A DNA stretch of 64,000 nucleotides from Lachnospiraceae bacterium (GCA_017440575.1 JAFSGY010000064.1:1-64000), one strand, 5' to 3'. Counted from the stretch's first letter, positions 36,765 to 45,776 are shown. Numbers and translations are program-made. Notes: generated by a model not told the origin, from the sequence alone.

Positions 36765-39149
36765 ATGATTCGGATAGAGAACGGATTATTTATATTGGAA
36801 ACGGCGCATACAAGTTATTTATTCAGAGCAGATGAAACAGGTAATCTGGTACATTTGTATTATGGGGAACGGGTGGAGCTGAGTGAGGGTGCATTGCAGG
36901 CATTGGCTTCAAAATGCGTGAACCAGAACGGTTGTAGCATTATTGCGGATCAGGAAAATAACGTTCTCTGTCTGGATGATGTTTGTTTGGAGATATCTAC
37001 ACGAGGAAAGGGCGATATGAAAGAGCCTTTTGTGGAGATTGTCTACGCAGATGGCAGCAGAACCAGTGATTTTCGCTACGAGGGTAGTCGTATTGAGGAG
37101 AAAAAGTGTAGCCCTGATAAGCTTCCGGGAGCAATCGATGAGGAAGAACAGGTTCAGTCTCTTGTGGTAACGATGGCTGACAGAAACAGCAAGGTAAGAT
37201 TAGAACTGATTTATAGCGTATTTGAGGCATGTGACTGCATTACAAGATTTGCAAGAGTCATCAATGAAGAAGAGAGCGCTGTTACACTGCTTCGTCTAAT
37301 GAGCACACAGCTTGATTTAGAGGCATTTGAACTGAAGGTTACGAGCTTTCATGGTGACTGGACAAGGGAAATGGGGCGTTTTGATACGCTTCTGCAGGCA
37401 GGAAAGTATGTAAATGAAGCAACAACAGGATTTTCCTCCAATAAGGCAAATCCGTTTATCATGTTTGGCGAGGCACAGACTACAGAAGAGTATGGCAATT
37501 GTTATGCCTGCAATCTGATTTACTCTGGCAATCACAGGGAAAGCATAGAGGCAGGCGGACATGCAAAGATGCGTATACTGACCGGTATTCACCCTGACTT
37601 TTTCACTTGGCAGTTAGAAGCCGGAGATAGTTTTACTTCTCCGGAGGCAGTATTGACTTTTTCGGCAGAGGGGTATCGTGGTATTAGCAAAAATATGCAT
37701 GCCTTTGTGCGGGAGCATATTGTAAGAGGGACATGGAAGAAGAAGGAGCGTCCGGTATTACTGAACTCATGGGAGGCAATGTATTTTAATATACAAGAGC
37801 GCAGAGTGCTGAAGCTCGCAAAGGCAGCAGCAGATGCAGGAATCGAGTTGTTTGTATTGGATGATGGCTGGTTTGGGAAGCGCAATTCCGATAAGACTTC
37901 TTTGGGAGACTGGTATGACAATATGGAAAAGCTGCCAAGAGGACTTGCTGGTTTATCGGAAAAAATCAGAGAAATGGGATTACTGTTTGGAATATGGGTA
38001 GAGCCTGAAATGATAAGCGAGGACTCGGAACTTTATCGTGCACATCCTAACTGGGCAGTACGGATTCCTGGGAAAGCACATTCGCTGGGAAGGAATCAGA
38101 TGCTTTTGGATTTAACGAAGGCAGAGGTACAGAATTATATCATAGAAAGTATGTCGGATGTTTTTACACGCAGTAAGGCAGCATATGTGAAATGGGACAT
38201 GAATCGCCATATGTCGGATTATTACAGCCAGGGCTTAGAAGCGAAAAAGCAGGGAGAGTTCGCACATCGTTATATTTTAGGTCTATATAGGGTACTCGAG
38301 GAGCTGACAACTCGTTTTCCGGATGTATTATTCGAGGCATGTGCTTCGGGTGGTAATCGATTTGACCTTGGTATGATATGTTATATGCCTCAGGTATGGG
38401 CGAGTGATAATACGGATGCGATTAGTCGTAGCAGTATTCAGAATGGCTATAGCTATGGATATCCGCAGTCTGTAATTGGTACTCATGTATCGAGTTGTCC
38501 GAATCATCAGACACTTCGTATCACTCCTCATGCTACAAGATTTGCTATTGCGAGTGCAGGAATCTTAGGGTATGAATGTAATTTGAGTGATTTAAGCACA
38601 GACGAATTGAAGGAAATTGCACAGGAAGTTAGTTTATATAAGAAATGGAGACAGACTCTTCAATTTGGACAATGGTATCGTATAAAGCCGGGTAAGGTGT
38701 ATGGGCAGGCTGGTGTAAACGTACCGTATGATGCAGATGAAATACAATGGTGTATCGTTTCTGAGGATAAGGAGAAGGCGGTAGGCATTACGTTACAAGG
38801 ACAGGTAGTATCGAATTTTAGCCATCATAAGTTCCGTACAGTAGGACTTGATGAAAAGAAACAGTATCACTTTTATAATCAGAATATTAAGTATGATATT
38901 CGTAGAATGGGGGATTTGATTAATACGGTTTCGCCCGTGCATATTAAGCAGGATTCTTTTGTGCATGATATTCTTGCAAAATTTGTTAGATTAGATGCCG
39001 AAAAGGAAGATTTTGTACTTTATGGTTCACTTTTAAATAAATGTGGTGTACAATTAGGGCAGTGCTACGCTGGTACGGGGTTTGAAAATGGAACCGCAAT
39101 CTATCAGGATTACGATACAAAGATGTATTTCATGGAAGCGGTGCAATAG
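36765..39149 (+). CDS. Alpha-galactosidase, GH36
   Basis: 794 aa, the full length of clostridial and Geobacillus GH36 enzymes. Beta-sandwich N-terminal domain, then the TIM barrel with FVLDDGWFGKRNSDKTSLGD near 365. The nucleophile is Asp about 478 (YVKWDMNRH) and the acid/base is Asp about 548 (ASDNTDA), with CASGGNRFD near 528. No signal peptide, so it is cytoplasmic and hydrolyses the galactosides brought in by the preceding symporter. Confidence 0.93.
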   Translation: MIRIENGLFILETAHTSYLFRADETGNLVHLYYGERVELSEGALQALASKCVNQNGCSIIADQENNVLCLDDVCLEISTRGKGDMKEPFVEIVYADGSRTSDFRYEGSRIEEKKCSPDKLPGAIDEEEQVQSLVVTMADRNSKVRLELIYSVFEACDCITRFARVINEEESAVTLLRLMSTQLDLEAFELKVTSFHGDWTREMGRFDTLLQAGKYVNEATTGFSSNKANPFIMFGEAQTTEEYGNCYACNLIYSGNHRESIEAGGHAKMRILTGIHPDFFTWQLEAGDSFTSPEAVLTFSAEGYRGISKNMHAFVREHIVRGTWKKKERPVLLNSWEAMYFNIQERRVLKLAKAAADAGIELFVLDDGWFGKRNSDKTSLGDWYDNMEKLPRGLAGLSEKIREMGLLFGIWVEPEMISEDSELYRAHPNWAVRIPGKAHSLGRNQMLLDLTKAEVQNYIIESMSDVFTRSKAAYVKWDMNRHMSDYYSQGLEAKKQGEFAHRYILGLYRVLEELTTRFPDVLFEACASGGNRFDLGMICYMPQVWASDNTDAISRSSIQNGYSYGYPQSVIGTHVSSCPNHQTLRITPHATRFAIASAGILGYECNLSDLSTDELKEIAQEVSLYKKWRQTLQFGQWYRIKPGKVYGQAGVNVPYDADEIQWCIVSEDKEKAVGITLQGQVVSNFSHHKFRTVGLDEKKQYHFYNQNIKYDIRRMGDLINTVSPVHIKQDSFVHDILAKFVRLDAEKEDFVLYGSLLNKCGVQLGQCYAGTGFENGTAIYQDYDTKMYFMEAVQ

Positions 39150-39188
39150 CTGGTGTAGCAGGCAATGAAGGTGCCTGTAAAGGCTAAA

Positions 39189-41024
39189 ATGATGGGATTG
39201 TGTACAATGAATGAAGTAAACATTACAAAATATAATAAGGAACCGGGGCATGATATTGTATTTTTTGGTGAAGCATCCGTCAAGAAGGGCTACTATTTTG
39301 TAGATGGAGATGAGAATTTTTATCATTTTATAGGCAAAAATTCAGTTTACTCTATGTTGGAGTTACTTCACCCGGATGATATAAAAGGCTTTTTGGAGAC
39401 AATAGAGCAGTTATCGGAAGGTGAACAGTGTGCTATTGTTAGAATGAAATGCGATAATAATCAATATCGTTATCTTTATATGACGATACGACTGAATGGA
39501 AGAATGTACGATAGTTTTGCGTCCTTTACCTTTGATTTTTGTGACATAATGGAGATTAAGGACAGATATGCGGTCTATAAGCATCTGGTAAAAAAATACA
39601 GAGGCTTTATGTCACTTTCCTCCTTATTATTTTTTGAATATACTTTTGAAAATGACGAGTTCAAAATCTATCATTACGTGAATGTAAAGAGCTGTCCTCT
39701 TTTAACCAAGAGGCTTGATGATATCAGAGATGAGGTTGAGGAGTCTTCACAGCTTTCGATAAAGAGTAAGGCGGAGTTTGATTTGTTCTATGATTTTTTA
39801 AAGAAGGGAACAGATCGTTTTCATACTCAGCTGGATGCCAGAGTTTTGATACCAGATGAGGAAGAGACTATCCAGTATCAGATTAAGGGCAGCACAATGT
39901 ACCGTAAGAGCCAGAAGAGTATGGTTATTGGTATCATTAATGTGTGTGGTAAAAAAGAGAAAAAAGAAAGCTATTATCTTACAGAAGGTGCGCTTGATCC
40001 CGGAACTGGTCTGTTCAATAAGCGTGCAATCAATGAATATGCTGTAGAGAAGATTCAGGAGTGTGAGCAGGAGAATAAGAGCTTCTATCTTGCGGTTGTT
40101 GATATTGATGACTTTAAAAAGGTAAATGATACCTATGGTCATATGTTTGGCGACGAAGTCATATCCAAGGTATCTGAAATTATGCGAAACGTACTGGATG
40201 TACGAGGTATTGTCGGCCGGTTTGGTGGCGATGAATTTATGATTGTCATTGAAAATGTGGAGACAGAAGAGGCATTGCGTAGAATCCTGAAAACAATATG
40301 TAAGCACATCATGTGGGAATATGAAAGCTTACAGGATAAGTTGATGATAACTACTTCCTGGGGCATTGCCAAGTATCCAACCGAAGGTGTCAATTATGAG
40401 GAGCTGTTTGAAAAGGCTGACAAAGCGCTTTATATAGCAAAAGCCAAGGGTAAGAATCGTGTTATTATTTATGACGAGAAGAAGCATGGCAATTTTAAGC
40501 AGGATGGAAATGATAGTAGAGACAGTGGCATTCGTATGATTGCCAGTGATGAGAAAAAGGCTTCTGTTATGATGGAGCTTGTAGTAAGTCTGTATCAAAA
40601 AGGTAAAGAAGCATTGCCTCACGTTATGGAGACGATGTGTGCATATTTTGATATGGATGGTGTTGCGATTTATCTGGGTGAAGAGATGAAGCGAGGATTT
40701 TCTTATGGAAAGTATGTAAATCCAATTGAGGAATTCCCACAGATTCTGAATGAACAATATTTGGAACGATTTGATGAGCAGGGAATCTATGATGAAAGTA
40801 ATCTTCAGAGAGTAGAAAGTAATTTCCCGGATATTTATCATCTGTATGAACTACAGGAAATTGGTAAGTTTATTCAATGTATTTCTTTGAAGCATGATAC
40901 GGTAAAGGCAGTCGTGTCTTTTGATTTCTTTAATCGTTACCCGAAGATTGGTGTAGTGGATATGGGCATGATTAAGATTGTTGGAAGAATGATGGCAGAA
41001 GTAGCAGCGAAATGTGAAATATAA
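39189..41024 (+). CDS. GGDEF diguanylate cyclase
   Basis: 611 aa from ATG 39189 (AAAGG five bases upstream; earlier in-frame ATG at 39165). N-terminal PAS-like sensing region, then a GGDEF domain (about 270-430) with intact FGGDEF and upstream DIDDFKKVNDTYGH, so it should make cyclic di-GMP. A C-terminal GAF-like region follows (about 450-611). No helices, so cytoplasmic. Its place at the end of a galactoside operon is unusual and suggests coupling of sugar sensing and cyclic di-GMP. Confidence 0.85.
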   Translation: MMGLCTMNEVNITKYNKEPGHDIVFFGEASVKKGYYFVDGDENFYHFIGKNSVYSMLELLHPDDIKGFLETIEQLSEGEQCAIVRMKCDNNQYRYLYMTIRLNGRMYDSFASFTFDFCDIMEIKDRYAVYKHLVKKYRGFMSLSSLLFFEYTFENDEFKIYHYVNVKSCPLLTKRLDDIRDEVEESSQLSIKSKAEFDLFYDFLKKGTDRFHTQLDARVLIPDEEETIQYQIKGSTMYRKSQKSMVIGIINVCGKKEKKESYYLTEGALDPGTGLFNKRAINEYAVEKIQECEQENKSFYLAVVDIDDFKKVNDTYGHMFGDEVISKVSEIMRNVLDVRGIVGRFGGDEFMIVIENVETEEALRRILKTICKHIMWEYESLQDKLMITTSWGIAKYPTEGVNYEELFEKADKALYIAKAKGKNRVIIYDEKKHGNFKQDGNDSRDSGIRMIASDEKKASVMMELVVSLYQKGKEALPHVMETMCAYFDMDGVAIYLGEEMKRGFSYGKYVNPIEEFPQILNEQYLERFDEQGIYDESNLQRVESNFPDIYHLYELQEIGKFIQCISLKHDTVKAVVSFDFFNRYPKIGVVDMGMIKIVGRMMAEVAAKCEI

Positions 41025-41034
41025 GTTAGTATAG

Positions 41035-41062
41035 AAAAACAGCCTTTTACAGGCTGTTTTTT
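41035..41062. terminator. Bidirectional terminator GGDEF / spoIIID
   Basis: AAAACAGCCT pairs with AGGCTGTTTT, T run on both strands. Confidence 0.85.
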
Positions 41063-41068
41063 GATGCG

Positions 41069-41326
41069 TTAAATGTGTACCATATGCAGATATTTTTCCT
41101 TGGTAGCAAGTCCTCCTCGGATGTGTCGCTCAGACTTATTGACGTCCAGAACCTTCCTTGCTGCATTCGCAAGCTCAGGGTTAACCTGAATCAGTCTGTC
41201 TGTCACATCCTTGTGAACGGTGGACTTGGAAACACCAAACTGTTTGGCAGTTTGTCTTACGGTTGCATTATGTTCGATAATATAATTGGCAATAGCAATT
41301 GCTCGTTCCTCGATATAATCTTTCAT
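41069..41326 (-). CDS. spoIIID: Sporulation transcription regulator SpoIIID
   Basis: 85-aa mother-cell DNA-binding protein. The whole sequence follows the SpoIIID pattern: RAIAIANYIIEHNATVRQTA, the helix-turn-helix with FGVSKSTVHKDV, then RLIQVNPELANAARKVLDVN and a basic RHIRGGLATKEKY tail. Its presence shows that the organism has the sporulation programme. Convergent with the GGDEF gene. Confidence 0.95.
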   Translation of the reverse strand: MKDYIEERAIAIANYIIEHNATVRQTAKQFGVSKSTVHKDVTDRLIQVNPELANAARKVLDVNKSERHIRGGLATKEKYLHMVHI

Positions 41327-41409
41327 AAATATCCCCCAACATAGGTTGTTTTTACAATCTATGCAAAGGATGAAAAAAATAGTATATTCTAGTGTTTTGT
41401 TTTCCTTTG

Positions 41410-41438
41410 TTTACATTAAAAATTTATTGTGCTACTAT
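41410..41438 (+). promoter_or_regulatory. Sigma-A promoter of the amino-acid transporter
   Basis: TTTACA (41410-41415), 17-base spacer, TACTAT (41433-41438). The predicted start lies just ahead of a solo repeat end. Confidence 0.6.
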
Positions 41439-41448
41439 GGTAAAGTGT

Positions 41449-41477
41449 GTATAACTATGAAGGTACTGAATAGTTAC
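41449..41477 (+). repeat. Solo right end of the miniature repeat
   Basis: TAACTATGAAGGTACTGA then ATAGTTAC is nearly identical to the terminal 27 bp of the intact copy at 43255-43281. No left part is present. It would form a hairpin at the very 5' end of the transporter mRNA. Confidence 0.7.
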
Positions 41478-41528
41478 AAGCGCGCAAGCAGATAGCTTTA
41501 CAGTAAGAGGACATAAGGAGAATAGGCA

Positions 41529-42305
41529 ATGAAGAAAACAATTTTAAAATTTTTATTAGTAGGTATAATGGCATTTGGTTTATGTGCATGCGGAAAGGCA
41601 GATGAAACAGAGAATGTATTTGTTGTGGGATTCGATCAGGAATTTCCACCTATGGGATTTGTAGCTGAAAACGGAGAGTTTACAGGGTTTGACCTTGAGC
41701 TTGCAGCAGAGGCTGCAAAGCGTATGGGAATGGAGATTAAGCTTCAGCCGATAGCATGGGATGCGAAGGATATGGAATTGGAATCTGGCACCATTGATTG
41801 TATTTGGAATGGTTTTACTATGAATGGTCGTGAGGACAGTTATACATGGACAGAGCCATATATGAATAATACACAGGTATTTGTTGTAAGTGCAGATTCT
41901 GATATTGTAACATTAGCAGATCTTGCAGGAAAAACAGTAGAAGTACAGGCGGATTCTTCTGCAGAGGCAGCATTAAAGGATATGCCTGACTTAATGAATT
42001 CATTTGGAACAATGCAGACAACACCGGATTATAATACGGCATTTATGGATTTGGAAATGGGAGCAGTAGATGCGATTGCGATGGACATTATTGTAGCAGG
42101 TTATCAGATTGAGCAAAGACAGAATGGCTGTATTATTTTAGAAGAGTCTATTGCAAGTGAAGAGTATGGCATTGGCTTTAAGAAGGGAAATGAAGAACTC
42201 AGAGATAAGGTTCAGAAGGCTTTGGAGGAAATGGCAGCAGATGGAACCATGAAGGAGATTTCTGTAAAGTGGTTTGGAGAAGATGTCACCACAGTAGGAA
42301 AATAA
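41529..42305 (+). CDS. Amino-acid ABC transporter substrate-binding lipoprotein
   Basis: 258 aa. Lipobox LCACGK (Cys about 20). Type-II periplasmic-binding fold of the polar amino-acid group: VGFDQEFPPMGFVAENGEFTG, followed by DLELAAEAAKRMG. It delivers a polar amino acid, possibly cystine, glutamine or histidine, to the permease downstream. A miniature repeat separates the two genes. Confidence 0.92.
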   Translation: MKKTILKFLLVGIMAFGLCACGKADETENVFVVGFDQEFPPMGFVAENGEFTGFDLELAAEAAKRMGMEIKLQPIAWDAKDMELESGTIDCIWNGFTMNGREDSYTWTEPYMNNTQVFVVSADSDIVTLADLAGKTVEVQADSSAEAALKDMPDLMNSFGTMQTTPDYNTAFMDLEMGAVDAIAMDIIVAGYQIEQRQNGCIILEESIASEEYGIGFKKGNEELRDKVQKALEEMAADGTMKEISVKWFGEDVTTVGK

Positions 42306-42321
42306 TAACGTAATATTTAAG

Positions 42322-42453
42322 GTAACTATTCAGGACAGGTCGAAGCACTTGCTGCTGAGAACGTAAGAAAATGATACAAGAGTGAAAAATCCATTTGCGA
42401 AGCAAATTTGGGATGGATTTTTCATCGTAATTATGAAGGTACTGAATAATTAC
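42322..42453 (+). repeat. Intact 132-bp miniature repeat, copy B
   Basis: Ends GTAACTATTCAG and CTGAATAATTAC. Perfect 8-bp duplication TATTTAAG at 42314-42321 and 42454-42461. Hairpins GGTC-ga-AGCA...TGCT-ga-(a) and GAAAAATCCAT...ATGGATTTTTC with inner ATTTGC-gaa-GCAAAT. Inserted between the binding-protein and permease genes. Confidence 0.9.
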
Positions 42454-42489
42454 TATTTAAGATATATTGGGAAAGGTTAGGAGTCGATT

Positions 42490-43140
42490 ATGACATTCGC
42501 AGAGATTGTCTGGCAGCTTGCAGGAGGAATGGGAGTCAGTATCCAGTTATTTGTGATTACGTTACTGCTCTCTCTTCCGTTAGGATTAGTGATTGCCTTA
42601 GGCCGCATGAGCAAAAATGGGCTGTTATCAGGTTTTATTAAGTTTTATATTTCCATTATGCGTGGAACGCCTTTGATGCTTCAGTTAATGGTAGTTTATT
42701 TTGGACCTTATTATATTTTTGGAATCAAGGTAACAAATGATTATCGAATATGGGCGGCATTAATCGGTTTTGTGCTTAATTATGCGGCATATTTTGCTGA
42801 AATCTATCGAAGTGGCATTCAGTCTATGCCTGTGGGGCAGTATGAGGCGGCCAAATTATTAGGGTATTCCAAAGGACAGACTTTTTTTATCATTATTTTA
42901 CCGCAGGTCATTAAGAGAATTCTTCCGTCGGTAACAAATGAAGTGATTACGCTGGTTAAGGATACTTCACTTGCTTTCACGATAAGTGTTGCAGAGATGT
43001 TTACGACAGCGAAAGCATTAGCAAGCTCACAAACAAGTATGATGCCGTTTGTTGCTGCGGGATTGTTTTATTACATATTTAATTTCGTAGTTGCATGGGG
43101 TATGGAATTCATAGAGAAGAAGCTTGATTATTACAGATAA
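42490..43140 (+). CDS. Amino-acid ABC transporter permease
   Basis: 216-aa His/Glu/Gln/Arg-type permease with about five helices. FYISIMRGTPLMLQL near 56 and the EAA loop YEAAKLLGYSKGQTFFIIILPQ near 118-139 are diagnostic. It forms a homodimer channel with the ATPase at 43346. Confidence 0.93.
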   Translation: MTFAEIVWQLAGGMGVSIQLFVITLLLSLPLGLVIALGRMSKNGLLSGFIKFYISIMRGTPLMLQLMVVYFGPYYIFGIKVTNDYRIWAALIGFVLNYAAYFAEIYRSGIQSMPVGQYEAAKLLGYSKGQTFFIIILPQVIKRILPSVTNEVITLVKDTSLAFTISVAEMFTTAKALASSQTSMMPFVAAGLFYYIFNFVVAWGMEFIEKKLDYYR

Positions 43141-43148
43141 GAAATATG

Positions 43149-43281
43149 GTAACTGTTCAACAGGAATACGCATTAACTGCGGATTCCGTGAAAGAAAGTA
43201 GAATGATTAAGCAAAAATCCATCTGCGAAGCAAATTTAAGATGGATTTTTGCACGTAACTATGAAGGTACTGAATAGTTAC
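43149..43281 (+). repeat. Intact 133-bp miniature repeat, copy C
   Basis: Ends GTAACTGTTCA and TGAATAGTTAC. Perfect 8-bp duplication GAAATATG at 43141-43148 and 43282-43289. The first hairpin uses GGAAT...ATTCC, where copies A and B use GGTC...GACC. The second is GCAAAAATCCATCT...AGATGGATTTTTGC (14 bp). Inserted between permease and ATPase genes. Confidence 0.9.
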
Positions 43282-43345
43282 GAAATATGTTATTGGAACG
43301 GAGAGAACCGTAACGATTTATATGGGTGATGAATGGAGAAAATAG

Positions 43346-44122
43346 ATGAGTCTGTTGAAAATGGATCATATTCAGAAAGGCTTTGATGGTCTGGATGTAA
43401 TAAAGGATATATCAGTTGAAGTGCGAGAAGGAGAGATTCTTTCTATTATTGGACCGTCCGGTTCAGGAAAGTCAACTCTTCTTCGCTGTGCGACATTGCT
43501 GGAAACTATAGATAGTGGCAATTTGGAGTATTTAGGCGAAGAAGCGGCATGGACAGTGGAGGGAAAAGCTGTTTATGCTTCGAAAAATAAGTTAAAAGAG
43601 TTGCAGAGTTGTTTTGGACTTGTATTCCAAAATTTTAACCTGTTTCCTCATATGTCTGTGCTCCAGAATATTATGGATGCGCCCGTGAGAGTGCAAAAGA
43701 TAGACAAGGAAGTAGCTAAAAAAGAAGCTTATGAGCTGTTAAAGAAAATGGGTCTGGAGGATAAGGCAAGTGCTTATCCGTATCAACTTTCAGGTGGACA
43801 GTGTCAGCGAGTTGCAATTGCAAGAGCATTAGCACTTCATCCAAAGATTTTATTTTTTGATGAGCCAACTTCTGCTTTAGATCCAGAGTTAACGCAGGAA
43901 GTTTTAAAGGTAATCAAGTCGCTGTCAGATCTTCATATTGCCATGGTTATTGTTACGCATGAGATGGCGTTTGCACGGGAAATCAGTGACAAAGTAATCT
44001 TCATGGCAGATGGTATTATTGTTGAAGAAGGAACACCAGATGAGGTATTTGCATCTAATAACGAAAGAACTCGTACTTTCTTAGGGAATTATGGAAATAT
44101 ATCAATGACAAATGTGCTGTAA
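43346..44122 (+). CDS. Amino-acid ABC transporter ATP-binding protein
   Basis: 258-aa ABC ATPase of the GlnQ type. Walker A GPSGSGKST near 37, the family-specific GLVFQNFNLFPHMSVLQNI, signature LSGGQCQRVAIARAL near 150, Walker B ILFFDEPTSALDPEL near 170 and the switch His in VTHEMAFA. It energises the preceding permease. Its stop codon lies inside the loop of its own terminator. Confidence 0.95.
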   Translation: MSLLKMDHIQKGFDGLDVIKDISVEVREGEILSIIGPSGSGKSTLLRCATLLETIDSGNLEYLGEEAAWTVEGKAVYASKNKLKELQSCFGLVFQNFNLFPHMSVLQNIMDAPVRVQKIDKEVAKKEAYELLKKMGLEDKASAYPYQLSGGQCQRVAIARALALHPKILFFDEPTSALDPELTQEVLKVIKSLSDLHIAMVIVTHEMAFAREISDKVIFMADGIIVEEGTPDEVFASNNERTRTFLGNYGNISMTNVL

Positions 44123-44138
44123 AAGGCACATTTTTTTT
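44110..44138 (+). terminator. Terminator overlapping the ATPase stop codon
   Basis: AAATGTGC pairs with GCACATTT, followed by a T run. Confidence 0.8.
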
Positions 44139-44147
44139 GTAAAAAAC

Positions 44148-44176
44148 TTGTCAGCAAAAAAATCGTATTTTATAAT
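44148..44176 (+). promoter_or_regulatory. Sigma-A promoter of guaA
   Basis: TTGTCA (44148-44153), 17-base spacer, TATAAT (44171-44176), 46 bp before the ATG. The leader is too short for a purine riboswitch. Confidence 0.75.
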
Positions 44177-44222
44177 AAATCTGCCGTAAATATGGTGTTT
44201 TAAAATTTAGGAGGTAAATTCA

Positions 44223-45767
44223 ATGAATCAGGAAAAGGTAATTGTCATTGATTTCGGCGGTCAGTATAACCAGCTGGTGGCAAGACGTGTCAGAGAATGT
44301 AATGTTTACTGTGAAATATATTCCTACAAAACGGATATCGAACAGATTAAAGCGATGAATCCAAAGGGAATCATTCTTACGGGTGGACCAAACAGCTGTT
44401 ATGAGGCAGATGCGCCAACCTATACAAAGGAACTTTTTGAGTTAGGAATCCCTGTACTGGGCTTGTGCTATGGGGCACAGCTTATGATGCATGTGCTTGG
44501 TGGAAGAGTAGAAAAGGCACCTGTCAGAGAGTATGGTAAGACAGAGGTCATGGTAGACAATTCCTCTCCTTTATTTGGTAATGTAGCCGCAACAACGATT
44601 TGTTGGATGAGCCACTTTGATTATATATCCCAGATTGCACCGGGATTCGCCATCTCAGCACATACAGCTGACTGTCCTGTTGCAGCAGCAGAGAATCGAG
44701 AGAAGAATCTGTATGCCATTCAGTTCCATCCGGAGGTACTTCATACACAGGAAGGAACTAAGATGCTCTATAACTTCGTAAGAGGTGTCTGTGGCTGTGC
44801 AGGAACCTGGAGAATGGATTCCTTTGTCGAGAATTCTATTAAGGCGATTCGTGAAAAGGTTGGAAATGGTAAAGTTCTTTGTGCTTTATCAGGTGGTGTA
44901 GACTCTTCAGTGGCTGCGGTTATGCTTGCAAAGGCAATCGGAAATCAGCTTACTTGTGTATTTGTAGACCATGGTTTGCTTCGTAAGAATGAGGGCGATG
45001 AGGTAGAAGAAATCTTTGGGCCAAAGGGTAATTATGAGCTGAACTTCATTCGTGTAAATGCTCAGGAACGCTTTTATGAAAAGCTTGCAGGTGTATCTGA
45101 GCCTGAGAATAAGCGAAAGATTATCGGTGAAGAGTTCATTCGTGTATTTGAAGAGGAAGCAAAGAAAATCGGAGCTGTGGACTTTTTAGTACAGGGAACG
45201 ATTTATCCTGATGTAGTAGAAAGTGGACTTGGAGGAGAATCCGCAGTGATTAAGTCCCACCATAACGTAGGCGGACTTCCTGACTATGTTGATTTCAAGG
45301 AAATCATTGAGCCACTTCGTGACCTGTTTAAGGACGAGGTTAGAAAGGCAGGCTTAGAGCTTGGAATCCCTGAAAAGCTTGTATTCCGTCAGCCATTCCC
45401 AGGACCGTGACTTGGTGTTCGTATCGTTGGCGAAGTAACCGCAGAAAAGGTTAAAATTGTACAGGATGCTGACGCCATTTACCGTGAAGAGATTGCAAAG
45501 GCAGGTTTAGACAGAACCATCGGACAGTATTTTGCAGCATTAACGAATATGCGTTCCGTTGGTGTTATGGGCGATGAGAGAACATATGATTACGCCGTAG
45601 CATTAAGAGCGGTCAATACCATTGACTTCATGACAGCAGAGGCAGCAGAGATTCCGTTTGAGGTGTTACAGACTGTTATGAGTAGAATTATTAATGAAGT
45701 TAGAGGAGTAAACCGAGTATTCTATGATCTGACCAGTAAGCCGCCAGGAACGATTGAGATGGAGTAA
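44223..45767 (+). pseudogene. guaA: GMP synthase interrupted by one in-frame TGA
   Basis: Converts XMP to GMP using glutamine. The glutamine amidotransferase domain has Cys in GLCYGAQL near 80 and His/Glu in FHPEVLHT near 170; the PP-loop ALSGGVDSS lies near 222. After 395 codons the conserved motif QPFPGPGLGVR reads QPFPGP, TGA (45408-45410), LGVR. The downstream 118 codons continue in the same frame to the correct C-terminus (PPGTIEME), so the only lesion is GGA to TGA at an invariant glycine. Other genes here end in TGA normally. It is either a genuine nonsense mutation or a base-call error. The 3' end is the attachment site of the adjacent element. Confidence 0.9.
45753..45766 (+). other. 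Left attachment site (attL core)
   Basis: ATTGAGATGGAGTA spans the last codons of guaA, so integration restores the gene's C-terminus. Identical to 52561-52574. Confidence 0.8.
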
Positions 45768-45776
45768 TATAAAATT

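Noticed and set aside
44177..44222. Purine riboswitch upstream of guaA
   Set aside because: Only about 46 bp separate the -10 box from the start codon, too short for the aptamer, and the conserved loop sequences are absent.
45408..45410. TGA in guaA as selenocysteine or recoded glycine
   Set aside because: The position is an invariant glycine in a non-selenoprotein family, no stem-loop of SECIS type follows, and TGA is used as an ordinary stop elsewhere in the window, for example at the end of the xylanase-unrelated genes ispE-side and Jet-side reading frames in other frames. A mutation or base-call error is simpler.
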